The translations under genes and the position numbers were made by a program. Below, piece after piece: positions 40,966 through 54,865 of a stretch of DNA of 64,000 nt. Under the pieces are notes generated by a model that saw only the letters and a program-made list of their open reading frames with translations, did no database searches and was not told the DNA's origin. Positions within the stretch are counted from its first letter, which is position 1, and each line of letters opens with the position of its first letter. Source of the stretch: Marchantia polymorpha subsp. ruderalis (lineage: Eukaryota; Streptophyta; Marchantiopsida; Marchantiales; Marchantiaceae); the NCBI GenBank assembly GCA_037833965.1, contig AP031358.1:20158001-20222000 (forward strand), given 5' to 3'.

Positions 40966-43900
40966 TTCGAGTAATTTGTAACATAAAATCCAGGATCTAT
41001 CGAACTGATGAAAGCCTTATCGACCTTCACACTCACAAGGTTGAAACCTTCTACCGGCTTCACGACCCGATGTCAAGCCCACAAGATACAGATTTGTTTA
41101 CAGCAGTGATATTTCATTCCGCTAGTGCTGACTAAGAGTTTGTGGAAATCATTCTGATAGCAGAAAAACTACCACAATGAAAATCTTAGTAAGCATTGAT
41201 AAAAGTGCTGGCATCTTCATCTTCCTTTCATACAAGAAGAAACTACATACTCAAGAGGGATTTTACTTGCAGAGTGTGAGTAGGATTGAAAGAATGAAAT
41301 ACGTTGTCAGCTTGCTGCTAGAATATTAATTGTTTTTTATAATCAAGAGATTGACACATCACGATAACACTGAAGAGCTGAGATTTTGTGGTTTCAGGAA
41401 GAGCTTATAAAGTGAGAGATTGTTCTTAGTTCTTAGTTCTTTTAGTCATTTATGTCGGGCTATCGTAGCATATCCGTACCTGGATAGCAGGGAGCTGGTC
41501 AGACTCATTCCAGACCTCTTCCATTCAAGTAATAGACGCGAACTCTTCGGGAAGGTTTGATGTTTTTGGGCTTTTTGAATTCCGCCTACTGAAACTCCAA
41601 GGTCTCACGAAAGTCTACAGAGTGCAGACTATACTGCGAGATGGTGTATGCATACAAGGGTGACTTTGATTCTACGCCACCTGATGATGATCTGTTCGTA
41701 TACAATTCTAACATTCGGTGCCAAACACAACAAAAATACGTCACAATCATATTTTATCTTTGTGTGTTCAACAATAACATATGTTTATTACTCTTATTAT
41801 TGATGTGAGGAGTTGCAGCGTCCGACTTTTCTTACAAGCGAGTTCACAATAGTGAAATTTTGATGTCTAGGAAAATCAAAGTGTCCACACATGTGTGGTA
41901 CTAATCACAAACTAATGATGAAGTGTTGAACCTTACTAGAGAATGTTTTCATCAAAATCATATATAGTTATGAAAATGTTGGGGTTCATCGCCAGAGTAT
42001 CAGGAGCCAACTTATGAATTAGCTCTACAACACTGAAATATTGTTATTGTTTTAGTCTTATAATCATTTTTCTGAAATTATAGTTGTTCTAATTTTAGAA
42101 GAACCCAATGATTACAATAAGTATTTTGAGAATTTTTTTATTTTTAAGGTTTTTTTATTATATTGAAAATTACTTGAGATATGAAAGTTTTTTATGCTTT
42201 TTTTTATACGATTTTTATTCAAATTTTTTATGCTAAGTTTTAATTGTCAATTGATGGTTTCAAAGTATAATTTTTTGAACATTTACATCATTTGTATTGT
42301 TTACATCCCATACAACTTTGAAAATCTAGATACTCTCTTACTCACACTGCAAATAAGTATTCATCAATCTAGTTTCTGATTTAATACTGTAGATGTGAAC
42401 TTAAACATTCCAACGAACAATGACTTCCAATAAATAGCTGTAGGATTTATATATAAAAATATACTTTATAAAACGAAAAATAAAATGATCATAAATATGT
42501 AGATTAAATTTCTACTACATTTATGTCTAAATTATTTTGAAATTGCTAATCATCGTTTGATAAGAATTTTTTTTATATCAAACATCAATAAAGTGTTTCC
42601 TGATTGATCTTAGACATCAGCTAATCATATGGTCATACCATGAACGTGTATAACGTAATGTCATGACTGTATATACCGCTCTGTGTTCAGACCAATGGGT
42701 TTAAACAGATTCCGATTTTTTAAACACCTGGACCTTTTAAAATTATCAGAGAGAGTCATAACTGGAGCTCTTTGCATATTCAGAACGAAACATTTATTTC
42801 CTCTGAAACATATAAAGAGATTCTTTAAAAATATAATCTTAATTGTTCATGTTTCAGTCCGTTGAACGTAAGGTTCACGCAATTGCATGCGGTATAAGGA
42901 ATCAGAGAGAGCATCGGTCTTCTGCAGTATATCTGCAGTATATCGTCTTTCCAGTTAGTCAGATCACGTCTCTAACTATGCTGAAAATTGTTCTGAAAAC
43001 TAATTAGACTTCAGCAGCTCGGGGATTGGTTCTGCTCAATTACCATAGCGATTGAAGACATGAGCCAGAATGTCTTAATCAAGACGATAGACTCCCTGAA
43101 TTCTCTTCATTTCTCAAACTCCATTTGAGGACACCATCAGCTCTCAACCCGAGTATCACGATCCATGACGGTCGAAACTTACAAAAAGCACGATGGAGTC
43201 ACCGAACAAACAAAACTTTGCCCTCAGTCAATTTCTACCCAGCTCCGGTCTGTGACTAGTGAGAGCTTAATCGTCTTCTACCCATCGCAAGTCGAGCATT
43301 TGTAGGGGTAAGGGCATCAGTTTACGCTGCGGCTGTCATAGAAGGCAAGACTGTGTCACATCAATCTGTACAGTCGAAATTAAGGAGACGCTGAATCGCC
43401 TCTTGCATGTCTAGAAACCGCAGTTTACGTGAGGGATAGAAGTTGTGTCTTCTAAAGGAGATCGGAAGTGGGGCCATGATAATTCAGCCATGCAGCTTTG
43501 TCATTAGCCGCGGTACACCTTTCCTGTCGAATCCCATGATCTTGCTCTCTAGCCTCTGACAGTGGAAAACTCTAGCTATTCTAGTTTCTAGAGGCGGGAT
43601 TCGAGAATTCCGCATGACGGTATTTTCCATGAACCGCCAATCGCTTAATATATAGATGCTTCCGTATTGCAAGCATTGTACTGGGACCTGTGAGCATTAC
43701 TTTCTCACCTCATGAGGTCTTGGTGCCAGGGCCTTCCACATCTACTTCCCTAAGCTGTGTATTAAGCACAAATTCCCAAGGGAGGTGCCAACTAAATGAA
43801 CAAAAAGGATGGACAAAAATAATCACAGCAGTAGATACAAGGAATTTCGCCTTTATGGCCTGTGGCCACAAATCCTGGAGAATGATCCAGGTCAAAGATC

Positions 43901-45106
43901 ATTGAGGTCTAAAATAAGTCAATTTTATTGTTGATGGCTTCCTCTTTTGACTTATCACCTCAAGTTAGATCATTGTGGGCCCACGTCGTTGTAAGCTTTC
44001 CAGAAGCGGACCCCAATCGGATAACTTTATCCGGAAAAGGAAACAGTTGTTTACGGAAAGGAAACAGTTATCGTCGTGCCTCAATAATTTCAGGCCAATG
44101 GCATACTCTGACGCAAACTCAATCCTCCGTAGTCCATACAAAACCAATCACGTGTCGCTCAGACCTTATAGATTTAAACAAGTATCCTTGTTTTGTTTGC
44201 AACCCATTGGCTCGTGAGAATAAAAAAACTGTGGGTGACATGCATTAAAATATAGAATAACCAGTGGAAGGGATGAAAAAAAAATCAAGGAGAATTAGAT
44301 CCCCAACCAACCCAACAGATCCAAGTTACCTTTTTCTGCATCCAGTACCGTGCATATTAATGAAGTACCGGACATGAGCTCTGCGGAATAGTGCAAGGAG
44401 GAGGTCTGTCGAAAAAAGGCCAAGCGGCAGCCACATTGTACGGAGACCGTATGCTTACCTTTTGCAATCCAATGAATGACATGAAATCAAGAAATGAATG
44501 AGAGGACCGCAAGTGCCCATTAAAGTACATCCAACCTTTTTCGGACTTGGTCGCAATAAAGGGTTCTTGCTTTTATCTGGATAAATTGGCACAGCTAGAT
44601 ACTTGGGTCATGCATGAGTTTAAGAAAATCTGGCAATCTCAACCATGAGAAAGTAGTGAGGAATAAATGGGGTTTTTTCACATCTCTTCAACCAAAAATT
44701 GACAGGTCATATATTATGTAAACTGGTTTTCTGGACGTAAAGATGTAATGTAGAAGGCACAAGGTGTAATTCAGGAGTTCAAGGTTCATCCAAAATTGAA
44801 GGTTTAGGATATGTTAAGTAAGTTGAAGTTTCATATTGGGTTTGTTGGCACTAATATGATTATTTCTAGAAAAAATATTGCATAACTAGAAGATAATTCA
44901 TAACTACGTGTGATCATTTAAGATAGTATTAGAATAGTCTGAAAAATAAAATCTTACAAATCTATAGATTTGATGCTTGTATGTGATGAACACATGCATT
45001 GGGACATGACATGTTACCATTTTGGTCGGAAAGTTTTTGTTGGAAAGTTGCTATAGTTACATGTCTTGGGTAAATACACTAGTGCCTCAATTGAGTTCTA
45101 CTGAGG

Positions 45107-45135
45107 TTGTGAATGAGACATTGTCTCATTCACAA
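45107..45135. repeat. Near-perfect 29-nt palindrome
   Basis: TTGTGAATGAGACA, one central T, then its exact reverse complement. As DNA it could extrude as a cruciform. No gene is adjacent. Confidence 0.85.
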
Positions 45136-47071
45136 AATGACACTAACGTTTTAGAAGGTATATCACACTTATCTCTTGAGGTTCATTGAGTATATTTATT
45201 TGGTGTTGGGTATGCCATAACTCAACTAAGTGATATGTTGGAGGGTCTTTCCGTTATGGAGTATATTGGGAGTACTAACTAAGATCTCATGTGATATTAC
45301 ATTTATTATATCTTGAGGTTCATAAGTTATTGTAGAGTTAAACTAATAATCAGATTTGCAGCGGTTTCTGAATCTTGTGTCACTTAGTCCAGTTAAGTCA
45401 TGGTTGAGGCTATTTCGACTTGCGAAGGGTCAACTCTTGGATGACCATCATACGTTGATGTGGGATTACTGAGATATTTTTGCTCTTCAAATCAATCGTT
45501 TCTCAATAATTTGACACAAATGTATAGTTTGTGTCTTCTTATTATTTATTCATATTACCATGACATAATCGTCTTCTCTACATGCTACAGATGTAAAAAT
45601 TTGAGATACGAACAAATCAAATCTTGTACTAGATTTTGGATTTCATTGGTTGGTTGCAACATACTACAAAACTTGAATAGTTACCGGGGAAGAAGGGGAA
45701 TATTTTTGAGAGACTTATTTTAGGGGCGATAAAGTTACATGATATTATATGTTAAGATTGATATTGGGCAAGAATTGTGAGAAGTGAACTTATATTACAA
45801 GAGACGTCAACTCTTTTGATTTAACATCCAAAACGTATTAAGCTGAACATTCTAATGTAGAGGTAGATGGTAGTAGGATGAACAACGAAACTCAATTTTA
45901 ACCACAATTATAAAAAACTTGTGTGCACCACGAACTGGCTAGAGCAAGTACAAATTATGATTACAAAATAAAGCTGGGAAAGTTTAAGGCTTGAGTCATG
46001 CCCCTTTGATCCAAAATAACGGATCGAGGGGAATGGGCTCAGGTGGAAGGTAAAACATGACGAACACCTTGGACCTACAGAATCTTAGTGTATGGGCTGC
46101 GGCCTCTCTACACGTGTCCCAACACAATTTTTACATCGAAAGTCAAAAAATCTCGCACTGTACTTGATTGTACTGGACGGAGCACGTTTGTTCGAATTCG
46201 TGTACATCATGGAATACGGCTGACATCTGACAGTGCGGGATCCCGAGCAATATATCTAAACAACTCAAAACTCTACGGATCAAATCAAAGCATCTCCGAT
46301 CAAATGTCTTTCGAAATTATGTGGCCGGAACGCTCCTTTCCCAAATCGGAGGGCGATCTTAATCCTCATATCAACCCAATGCTCGAATCTTACTCAATAA
46401 TTGACTGCTGCAGTAGCCCAAGCCGAAGACCGTCTGCTTCTCTTGATCCCATTCGGAAGATATCTGATTGGGAAGACCGTGGCCGGGCTCTCTCCCGTAC
46501 TCCGTAGACTGTCACATGTTTCGGAGTCCGAGACTGAAATAGAAGTGGCTCTTGTCTGCGCATGTCTATCTGGATATAGCTGGAGAGGAAGACGGTTCTC
46601 GATCGGAGTCCGTGGACAAATTTGTCACATCAGTCAGCGACTGTGACGGGGGAAGACTAAAATAGAAGAGTTCTAGCCTGAATTGGTGTAAGTGGCTCCT
46701 TTACGGAGCTCAGATCGACAGCGTGGGCTCGCAGGCGCGCGATCAATGTCGGAAGATTCGACTGTGCCGAATGAATGTGTAACAAACTCATGGAGCTGTT
46801 TCCTTCCGCGTGTCTTGGGAGGATGACCCGTGTCCCTTGGGTATCGAGGGCAGTGCGACCCCGGAGTTTCGTCTTTTGACCCCATTTAAGAATTGTATAT
46901 CATGTTCACGTCCCGCTGCTTCCGCACAGTTCGAGTCGAGAGCAGGTCCGCTATCCCTTAGGGTTTCTTGAGCGTCCAAGGCAGCCGAGCAGGCAGTCGG
47001 TTTGTTTTCGTCCGTAATTTCCTCGTTTCGGCGAGCTTTGAACGTAGTGAATCCGTACCCAGTGCTTCAAG

Positions 47072-49093
47072 ATGTTTGATTCTCCAGAGAGCTCTCCTGA
47101 GCATGAACATAGATTGATTCGAGGAGTCTGGCAGCCCCTCACAGTCGATCCGAAGGATAATATCAACCCATTTCAGGTTAGACTTGAACTCGGACTTGAA
47201 CTCCAACTCTTCGGTGTTCTTCGTTTCGTCACAACTTCAGCTGCTCTTTTGTACTGCTTTGCGTTTGTTCTTGTCTTTGACTTCTTCCTGTCTCCTCCTT
47301 CGCCGCTCATCACCGAGCCTTCGCGCGTACATCTGGATTATGTAGTTTCGTCTTCTGATGTTGCGCTCGTCAATCTGTTGGTCTATCTTTGGGTCCAGCG
47401 AAGATCGGTTAGATTGAACATCCACTTCATTATGTTGAGATTCGCTCGAAATCAATTGATGGGCCTGACGCCTACTACAAGAATTGCGGGGAAGTGGCGA
47501 AAATTACTAGGACCTAAAGCAGTTTTCCGTGTTTAGAATCTCTTCGCGGTTGCACACAAGACGAGGCGAATTACAGTTACTAATTGTTTCTCCCTTCTTC
47601 TACGACGCGCGAGCATTGGCTCGTGAGTCAATTGGTGACTAAATGTGATAGGATTGTCGATCATTCCGACGTTGTATAGCTTAATGCGCATATATCTCGG
47701 GGAAGGCTTCTCGTGTCCAGTTTTCAGTCCTCTGATCTTTGTTGTTTTTTGTTTTTGTTTTTTACAGCCAGCTCCGAAGAAGAGGCTTGTGCAGTGTTTT
47801 ATAGTGAAGGATCCAGTTTCTCAGGCTTTTTGCCTTTTCTTACAACTGAGCCCTCAATTATGTAAGATCCAGAACTCTGTATATGTCCAAAACTTTCCAT
47901 TCTACTCTTTGAAACTAGAAGCAGAAAGTTAGAACCCGTTTTCTCGCCGATACATTTCTTTTCTCTGCGACGTTGCTGATTCACGTTCGTGTTTGTACCC
48001 GTCATGATGACAGCATTGACAAATAAGGGGAAATTTCTTCTCGCTTCTCGAGAAATCAGCCACGTGTCCCGCACAGAGTTTTCAATCTGGAACGATCTCG
48101 ATGAGCTTTCGGAGGATAGCGAATTCCTCATCGGAAAATTGATGTGATTCTCCCCTCGCCTGAGCTATCGTTTCCTGCCGTTTCTCTAGCTGACTGACCA
48201 AAGCAGAGACAACAGAAAGGACATAATGTGATGCTTTCGATCGCACGCTGACTGATTGGTATCGCATATCAATAACAAACTTGAATGGTCGCTATGGCAG
48301 GTCGAACCTGAGCCGCACAGAGTACTTACTGTATGATTACAGGCAGTGTGGGACCCCGGAGAGCTACTCGAGCTGCTGGCGTCCACAGCATGGAGTGAGG
48401 CCAGGCAGCGTACGCGTGGCAGAGGTGCACTACAACATGACCTTGGGCAAGCCGCAGCAATTCCATAGTTTCATCCATACTATACGATTGTGCACAGACA
48501 ATGAAGGTCGCGCGGGTCCCGTCAGGAGTCCGGACGTGAGGCTTCACTCGCACAGAATTGCCGGAGATTCCGAATCCAGCTCTGACGACTCGGGAAAGTC
48601 GAGATCTACGCACTCGTCATCGGAAGGGGCGAAAGCAGCGCAGGAACGAGAGTCCTCGGACGCCGCTTTGGACAAGTCGGCGAGCTGGACAGGGCAAAAT
48701 CAACCCAGGCTTGAAGATTCCGTGCCGCATAGCAAGTCCGATTCGTCTCTCCATCATCTGCTCCACAGCTTCGGCTCGAAACACGGCGTCAAGAAGGATC
48801 TGAAGGTGGACACGACGCATTCCGATGTCGCTGATGCACCGCTGACTCTCAAGACGAAAGCTTACCTGTGGGACGAGAGCTTGAAGCGATATTACGCCAG
48901 GTTTGACAAGCGCGCCGATGTGCAAGGTTCCTCTAAGAATTTCCAATTGGTGATCGGCGATGAATCCGAGACACACAAGGATGAAACCATGCTCCAGTTT
49001 GGAGAAGTGAGTCCAGAGATCTACTTCATGGATTATGCCCACCCTTTGACGGCATTCGAAGCCTTCGGTATTTGCTTGACCAGATTGGACTAG
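47072..49093 (+). CDS. Divergent tubby-like protein without F-box, 4 exons, 373 aa
   Basis: Tubby domains bind membrane phosphoinositides and release to signal or regulate. Exons 47072-47176, 47768-47861, 48014-48143 and 48301-49093 join in phase (1122 nt), all GT..AG. The domain opens with KKRLVQCFIVKD (residues 39-50), then NKGKFLLASRE, DSEFLIGKLMSN (102-112), TEYLLYDY, LTLKTKAYLW (291-300), GSSKNFQLV and LQFGEVSPEIYFMDYAHPLTAFEAFGICL, the tubby landmarks in order. Oddities: the 35-residue N-terminus has no F-box, which most plant tubby-like proteins carry. A Ser-, Asp- and His-rich insertion fills about residues 190-285. The protein stops at CLTRLD, so the conserved K-x-A-C-E end is absent. 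The Arg of the KLR phosphoinositide motif is Met. It is clearly tubby-family; function may differ from standard members. Confidence 0.88.
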
Positions 49094-49777
49094 TCGCCTC
49101 CAATTTGCCCAAGATGTCTGTACATTGTGTATACTAGATGATCGAATCCAGGTATCATTTTCAAGCGATATCTTGTACCCAGTTTCAAAGCTCTCGTTTC
49201 CTTTTACACATGGGCTGAAATCGGATCGGATTAGCAACTACTTTACGTTACACGGCTGTAGATATCATCTATGGGAAGAGAATTGAATTGTAGAACCTTA
49301 TTGGTACGAAGATATGTAAATTGTCTCCCATTACAGAAAATAATTTTAATGCAGGATGCAGTTCTAGTTTTGCACATATCATAGACGAGGAAATGTCCGT
49401 TATACGCATGTGGACCTTTTGCCACTTCGTGCTGTAGAAATCGAACTTTGTGCTCTGATCTCTCTCTTTCCTTTCCCACCCTGTCTGCCTCGCCCTGAAC
49501 AGAAATGATTTCACCATGCGCAAGTGACGGAATCAGCCGGTTATAGAATTATATTTGACAAGTGTACACAATTCAAGAATCTGTGATGACTCGATACCTC
49601 TTTGTCTATTGGGTGAGGGCATTCGGTGACGAAGCAAGCTCGTTCAGGAAGTCATTTTACAACCTAGCGACAGGTTAAATAAATGTGAATTTATTTGAGT
49701 ATTTTTTAATTATCAATCATACACGAGACGACCGGAGGACTTAGTAATAAGTCCTGTGTTATAATGTCCATCACCAT
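49094..49777 (+). other. 3' flank of the tubby-like gene
   Basis: Probable 3' UTR followed by spacer up to the retrotransposon target site ACCAT at 49773-49777. No unambiguous AATAAA close to the stop. No other gene is seen. Confidence 0.4.
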
Positions 49778-49950
49778 TGTTGGAATTGGTGATTTGTGAT
49801 GAGTCATTAAGAATGCTTGTAATTGTAGTGTAGTCTACAAACGTCATCTAGGTAAGCTGCTTCCTCTCCTTTGGACACTTGTACATTTGTCAAGTTTATG
49901 TAATTATTAGCACTCTAAAAAGTGTCTTTAGGATCTAACTTATTCTAACA
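49778..49950 (-). repeat. 3' LTR of the copia element (173 bp)
   Basis: On + it runs TGTTGGAATTGG to TTATTCTAACA; on - it starts TGTTAGAATAAG and ends CCAACA. It is 28 bp shorter than the other LTR through internal indels. Confidence 0.9.
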
Positions 49951-50059
49951 CACTCCTTTACTCTAGAGTGCATCTATAAACTACTTTAACCCTATCATCT
50001 ACTTTAGTCAAAAGAGTTTCTTCATGTTATGATGTCCGACTTCCTAGACCAACATAATT

Positions 50060-53000
50060 CATGTGCTGACTAAACTTCAACATATCAGTTGGTTGTAATT
50101 TTGTGGATAGGATTGGAACTTAGATCTACTTTAAAGCTCCTGATGAAATGATGTTGGATACCAATGTGTTTATTTATTGCATGAAAAATTAGATTTTTGG
50201 CAAATTTTATAACGTTCTTGTTGTCACATTGAACTATTGTGGAATCAGTCAATGGATTACAGGTGGGAAAAACATAAGTGAGCTTAATTTCTTTGCATGA
50301 GAGAAACGTTTATGTCATTGTGTTAGTAAGTGGTTGATTTCATGCAATAGTTGTTGTAACCGAACAGCGGTTTGATTTCATAAGAATAGTTGTTGTAGCC
50401 AAAGAGCTTACTTTGCATTAAAGTACAAAGCTTCATATTCACTCTCAGTAGAGAAGAGTGAGATGAGATTTTGTTTTTTAGAACATCAGTATATTGCACT
50501 TCCAATGAGTGTAAAAAACGTAAGCATCAATAGATTTAAATGTGTCATGGCATGAATTCCTCGTGACATTTGTGTATCCATACAATTGTAGTGGATATAT
50601 TTGTTTGAACAATATTCCGTGGTCTAAAGTATCCTGGAGATACTGCAAGGATAAATCGTGATAGTTAATCCACAACAAAACAAATATATTTATTTGTTTT
50701 GTTGATATTTGTTTTGACTTATTAGAAGTATTATTTGCCTTATTTGACTTTGACTTTTAATCTAGAGTAAGTAGCAAACAATAATTGTGCAATAAGTAAT
50801 CTGTAAAATGTTGGTTTTACATAGAGAGTGCTGGTATCTTTTGTCAAGTATTGTTCACCATTGATTGATAATGTAAATAATCTGCAATCAAACATATTAA
50901 ACTCTTTTAAAATATTTGGTGATATAGAGCTTCCGATGGAGTAATAATCCTTGTGATGACAGAGAAAAATCAATTCTTTAATACTTTTGAATTTCACCTA
51001 GATCATTCATTTCATATTGATGCATTAAATCAGATTTAATCTCAGATATTTATATTGATTGTTTCATGTTACCCGCCTGTTTGTCTTAAGTATAAGTCGA
51101 TACATTCATATCAAGCCATTGGGCTTGTCTTAAACCATAAAGCGCTGTATTATGTTTACGCACAGAATCTCAAAAACTTTTCTAGTAAAGCCAGGTGGTT
51201 AATCTACATAGACATTTGTTGAAATAAGATCATTTAGGAAAGCTTTGACATCTAGGTGATAAATTGGACATGCACATGCATCTTCAATATCGGACACAAA
51301 TCTTATAGTAGATCACTTCACGACAAAAGCGAAGCTATCAGTGTAGTAGTTACCTTTTTTTGTGGTTGGAATCACCTTGCTACAAGACAAGACTTAAGAC
51401 GTGGTGCAGAATCAATTTGGGCTTTTTTAATTCAAAATACCCACTTGCATGTTATTGTTTTTGCCCCTCGGCATCATTTAATCAAGATCAAGGTACAATT
51501 TTTGTGTATGGAATTCAACTCATTACCAATGACGCATTTTATTCATAAATCTTTATTGCTTTGTTGAAGCTCAGCTATTCTCCCATGTAGTCGATAAGCT
51601 CAGCTTCAAAATAGTGGATTGTATTTCCAAAAATCTTGGCACTGTTACTCACATAGTTCTTCCAGTAAACTGGAGGACGGTTCAAGCGGGGTGTGAAAGG
51701 TCAACTGATTGGCATATCCTCCATGATACGATTCGAACTAGTTGTTGTCTTTTTGTCAGAACTTTCAACAATAGGAGTTGAGTTTTGGAACCGTTCATTC
51801 TCGATGGTGGATCCATGTAATGAAGATGGGAGAGGTGAGCGAGAAGAAATAAAGAGAGCAATTGATATTGTTTTTAAATCTAAGATAGTGGATTCAAGAA
51901 TGGATAAAGGTTTCAGGTGAGTAGCTGTGAAGTTAGCAAATGAATGAGCTGTAGTGTTAGTAGGTAGAGCGTTCTCGAAGGTAGTATTGACAGAGCAGAT
52001 CATTGTTTGAGATTTCTTTTTTTGTGTAGAAGTAGAATATCAAGATTATCAACAAGCTGAGGATACTATCAGGTTGCGAGTACAAAAAAAGATTAGTAAA
52101 ATTTAACGTTTTTACTGATATACAGTTTTTCATTAACAACCTCATACATACCATAGGCTTTTGACTTAATATCATAACCTATAAAAGTAACTGGTGGAAA
52201 TTTAGCAGAAAGTTTGTCGAACTTAGTTATAAGTAGAACAGAAGCTGCACATTCAAAGATTCTGAGGTGCTTAACATTCCGGATGAGATCCGTCATCCGC
52301 TGAAAGGGCGTTGACATCTGCAGTGACTTTGTTGATAGCCGATTTAGGGTATAAATTGATGTACTTGAAATCTCCTTCTAGAGAGCTTTAGCTAATTGAG
52401 CATAAAGGAGTATTCTTCTGGCCATCTCAAGCACTATTCTTTTTTTTTGCTCAGAAACTCCAGTTTGATGTGGAGTGTACGCACATGTTAAAGCATGATG
52501 AATACCTGACTTTACGCAAAAAGCATGATAAGTCTTGGAGAGATGATCTCTGTCTTTGTCGATTTGCACTATTACGATCTTGTGATTATAGTTATTCTTC
52601 ATCATAACTTTGAAATCATGAAATTCTTGTAGTGACTCGTCTTTGATCTTCAAAAATTAAATCCTGATGTACTTGTTAAAATCGTAAGTAAACATCAATA
52701 TGTATTGTTTTTTGGTAAAGGATTCAGAAGGGAGATTGCCGCATAAATTAGAGTGCAATAACTGTAATTGACAATTTGTTTGAGTACGAGAATGTTTTGG
52801 AATACGATCTCAACTTTGCTTTGCTTTCAGACAGGTAGCACATAAATTTCTAATGTGATGATTTTGAGGAATTCTGCCAATCATATTTTGAAAGGCCATC
52901 AAATGAAATTTTTGAAAATTTTGCATGATACATCTTGCAATGCCAAAGCTTTGCCAGAGAGACTGAACAAGTTTGAAGATCCAACTGAAGCTAGTCTTTA

Positions 53001-54806
53001 TTTCAAACTTCAGTGGAACAAAGATGTTGTGTTGGGAAAGACAATGCAGTGATGGCTAGTAAGAGACCTCCAAGCTTAGATAGCTTGTATAAACTGTTAT
53101 GTGAATCTTGTTCTCCCAGCAGTAGTATGCTACGTGGATTTACTCTATCAAATACAAAATAATTGTTGGGTAAAAAAAGCTATATGGCGTAAATCAGTAA
53201 AACGACCAACAGACAGCAAATTTTCCTTCACATCAGGCACAAAAAAATCAGACATCTTTTTCTAATTTAAGATAAGTGTGTATTTTCCACAAAATCGAAA
53301 GAACTTGATTGCTTGCAGTTCTAAGTGAGATATGGTAAGACAAATCATCAATATTACAAAGAAAAAAATTGTTTACAGTTAAGTGTGAGGAGACCTCATT
53401 ATCAAAAAACCATAAATGCTTTTCTTCCATTTGATTCAAAAATGCAGAAAGTACATTTGTCGCATCATTAACTACTACATTGTCTACAATAGGATCAGCG
53501 TCATTAACAAAGAACACAACATTAGCTTTCTCATGCAACCTTTTGATAGTCATCATGAGCGTTGAGACAACATTTCATGTTGTTTGCTTTGAACTGCGTG
53601 GAGTTTTTTTAAGTGTTGTAGGAGATCTAAAACTCTTTGAGCTTCTTCTAAAGATGGTGCTGACAAAATTCATACGTCCAGTGTCATGTTTTACCGCATT
53701 CATTGCAATTGTCGCCTTTCAAGCTGGAAGGAATAGATGGTGAGGAACTGTTCCTGATCCTGTCATAAGAACTTTCCTGAGAACGCCAAGGGTGATTACA
53801 AGAGTTTGTGTATTTCCAAGGAGAATAATTTTGAAAATAACCATGAGAGTCATGCCGGCTGTTAAAATTATTTTGATCTCAATTGCTTAAATTTCTACTG
53901 TCAGATCCATGATTATCACAATCATTGTTGGATTGTTGAAATGAAACAAATATTTGTATGAAACTGCGCCTTGTCTTGATCTTTACATTCGCAATCGCAG
54001 TGAGAGTCATCTCGATGATACTTGAGATAAGATCTACGTTGGATGATGGCAATAAAATACTTGACAAATACGCCGGTTTGGTTAGATTTGACTTGACGGG
54101 TCATTTTTTCATCGATGAGAAGAGTAAAAACTTGTGAAATTGTATAATAATTATCAACAATACTAGTTTTAATGGAAGAAGCAAATCTTGACCAATTCAT
54201 GAACAAACTCATCAGACGGAGAGGTATAAGTTCTGAATCCTTAACTCTATCATTGTAGTTTGACAGTTGATTAGTGAGGCTTTTCATAGACTTAACCTCC
54301 CTCATTGAAAGATTGGATAGTTTTCTACGCAAGAGCTGACGTCAATCCTCATCAACCGAAAGCTCTTTCCACATCAAGTGAGGTACAGACATGGCAAAAA
54401 TATGATGAACAATGTGCTCAAGCACATTTATCATAATGTAGTAAACAATGTCATCACATTGTTTGAGAATGATGTCAATTTTTTCTTTAACTTCTTCGTT
54501 AGCAACCTCTCGTTCTTGCTTAGTCGTAATTGCAATTTTACGTGCGTGATTAGCCAATCCTGTAGGAATCTCAAGTGCAGGTAGTAGCTTTGGTAAAGCA
54601 ATGCTTTGTTTGACTGCCGCATTAACATTTATTTTTGCACAAGATGGCTCGCATTCGCGCAGCCTAAGTAGTGTAGTTTTTGATGTCGTTGAGATTCTGT
54701 GTTGAATCAATGTCCTTTGCTTCCCTTGAGAAATCCATGATTCCGAACAGAAGAGAGGAATACATACAGGACTACATACATAGAGGAAACATAGTGAGGT
54801 CACCAA
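50060..54806 (-). pseudogene. Broken gag-pol region of the copia element
   Basis: Reading the - strand from high to low coordinates. Gag-like frames at 54806-53922 are rich in Lys/Asn and resemble UBN2-type gag. A protease remnant at about 53400 reads WFFDNEVSSHLT where active enzymes have D-S-G-A. Integrase core at 52653-52378 includes GIHHALTCAYTPHQTGVSEQ, and 52317-52093 includes NVKHLRIFECAAS and FIGYDIKSKAYGMYE. RT remnants at about 51450-51150 include HLDVKAFLNDL with interrupting stops. RT-end and RNase H pieces at 50997-50060 include LQDTLDHGILFK and a KHIGIQHHFIR segment. A tandem duplication of about 42 bp (50333-50410) disturbs the RNase H part. Catalytic residues are partly lost and no frame spans two domains. 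Confidence 0.85.
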
Positions 54807-54865
54807 GTTAAGGCATTTGTAATCTAAACTGAAGTATTAAAGAAAACAGTAACATTTTGATACCA

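Larger units (their letters stand above)
38250..47071. other. Long intergenic stretch, ending in the tubby-like gene promoter and leader
   Basis: Mostly AT-rich, with no gene that I can support up to about 46.0 kb. From about 46.05 kb composition moves toward even GC, and from about 46.88 kb it looks like a 5' leader running to the ATG at 47072. A 139-codon + strand frame (46088-46507) lies in this promoter-side region but shows no family resemblance or splice context. A short direct repeat GGAAACAGTT lies near 44040 and 44060. Confidence 0.45.

Noticed and set aside
46088-46507. 139-codon frame upstream of the tubby-like gene as an F-box exon
   Set aside because: No F-box pattern is seen, and no splice site joins it in phase to the exon at 47072.
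48617-49237. 206-codon open frame on the - strand at the tubby-like gene
   Set aside because: It is the antisense shadow of exon 4, whose + strand translation matches the tubby family.
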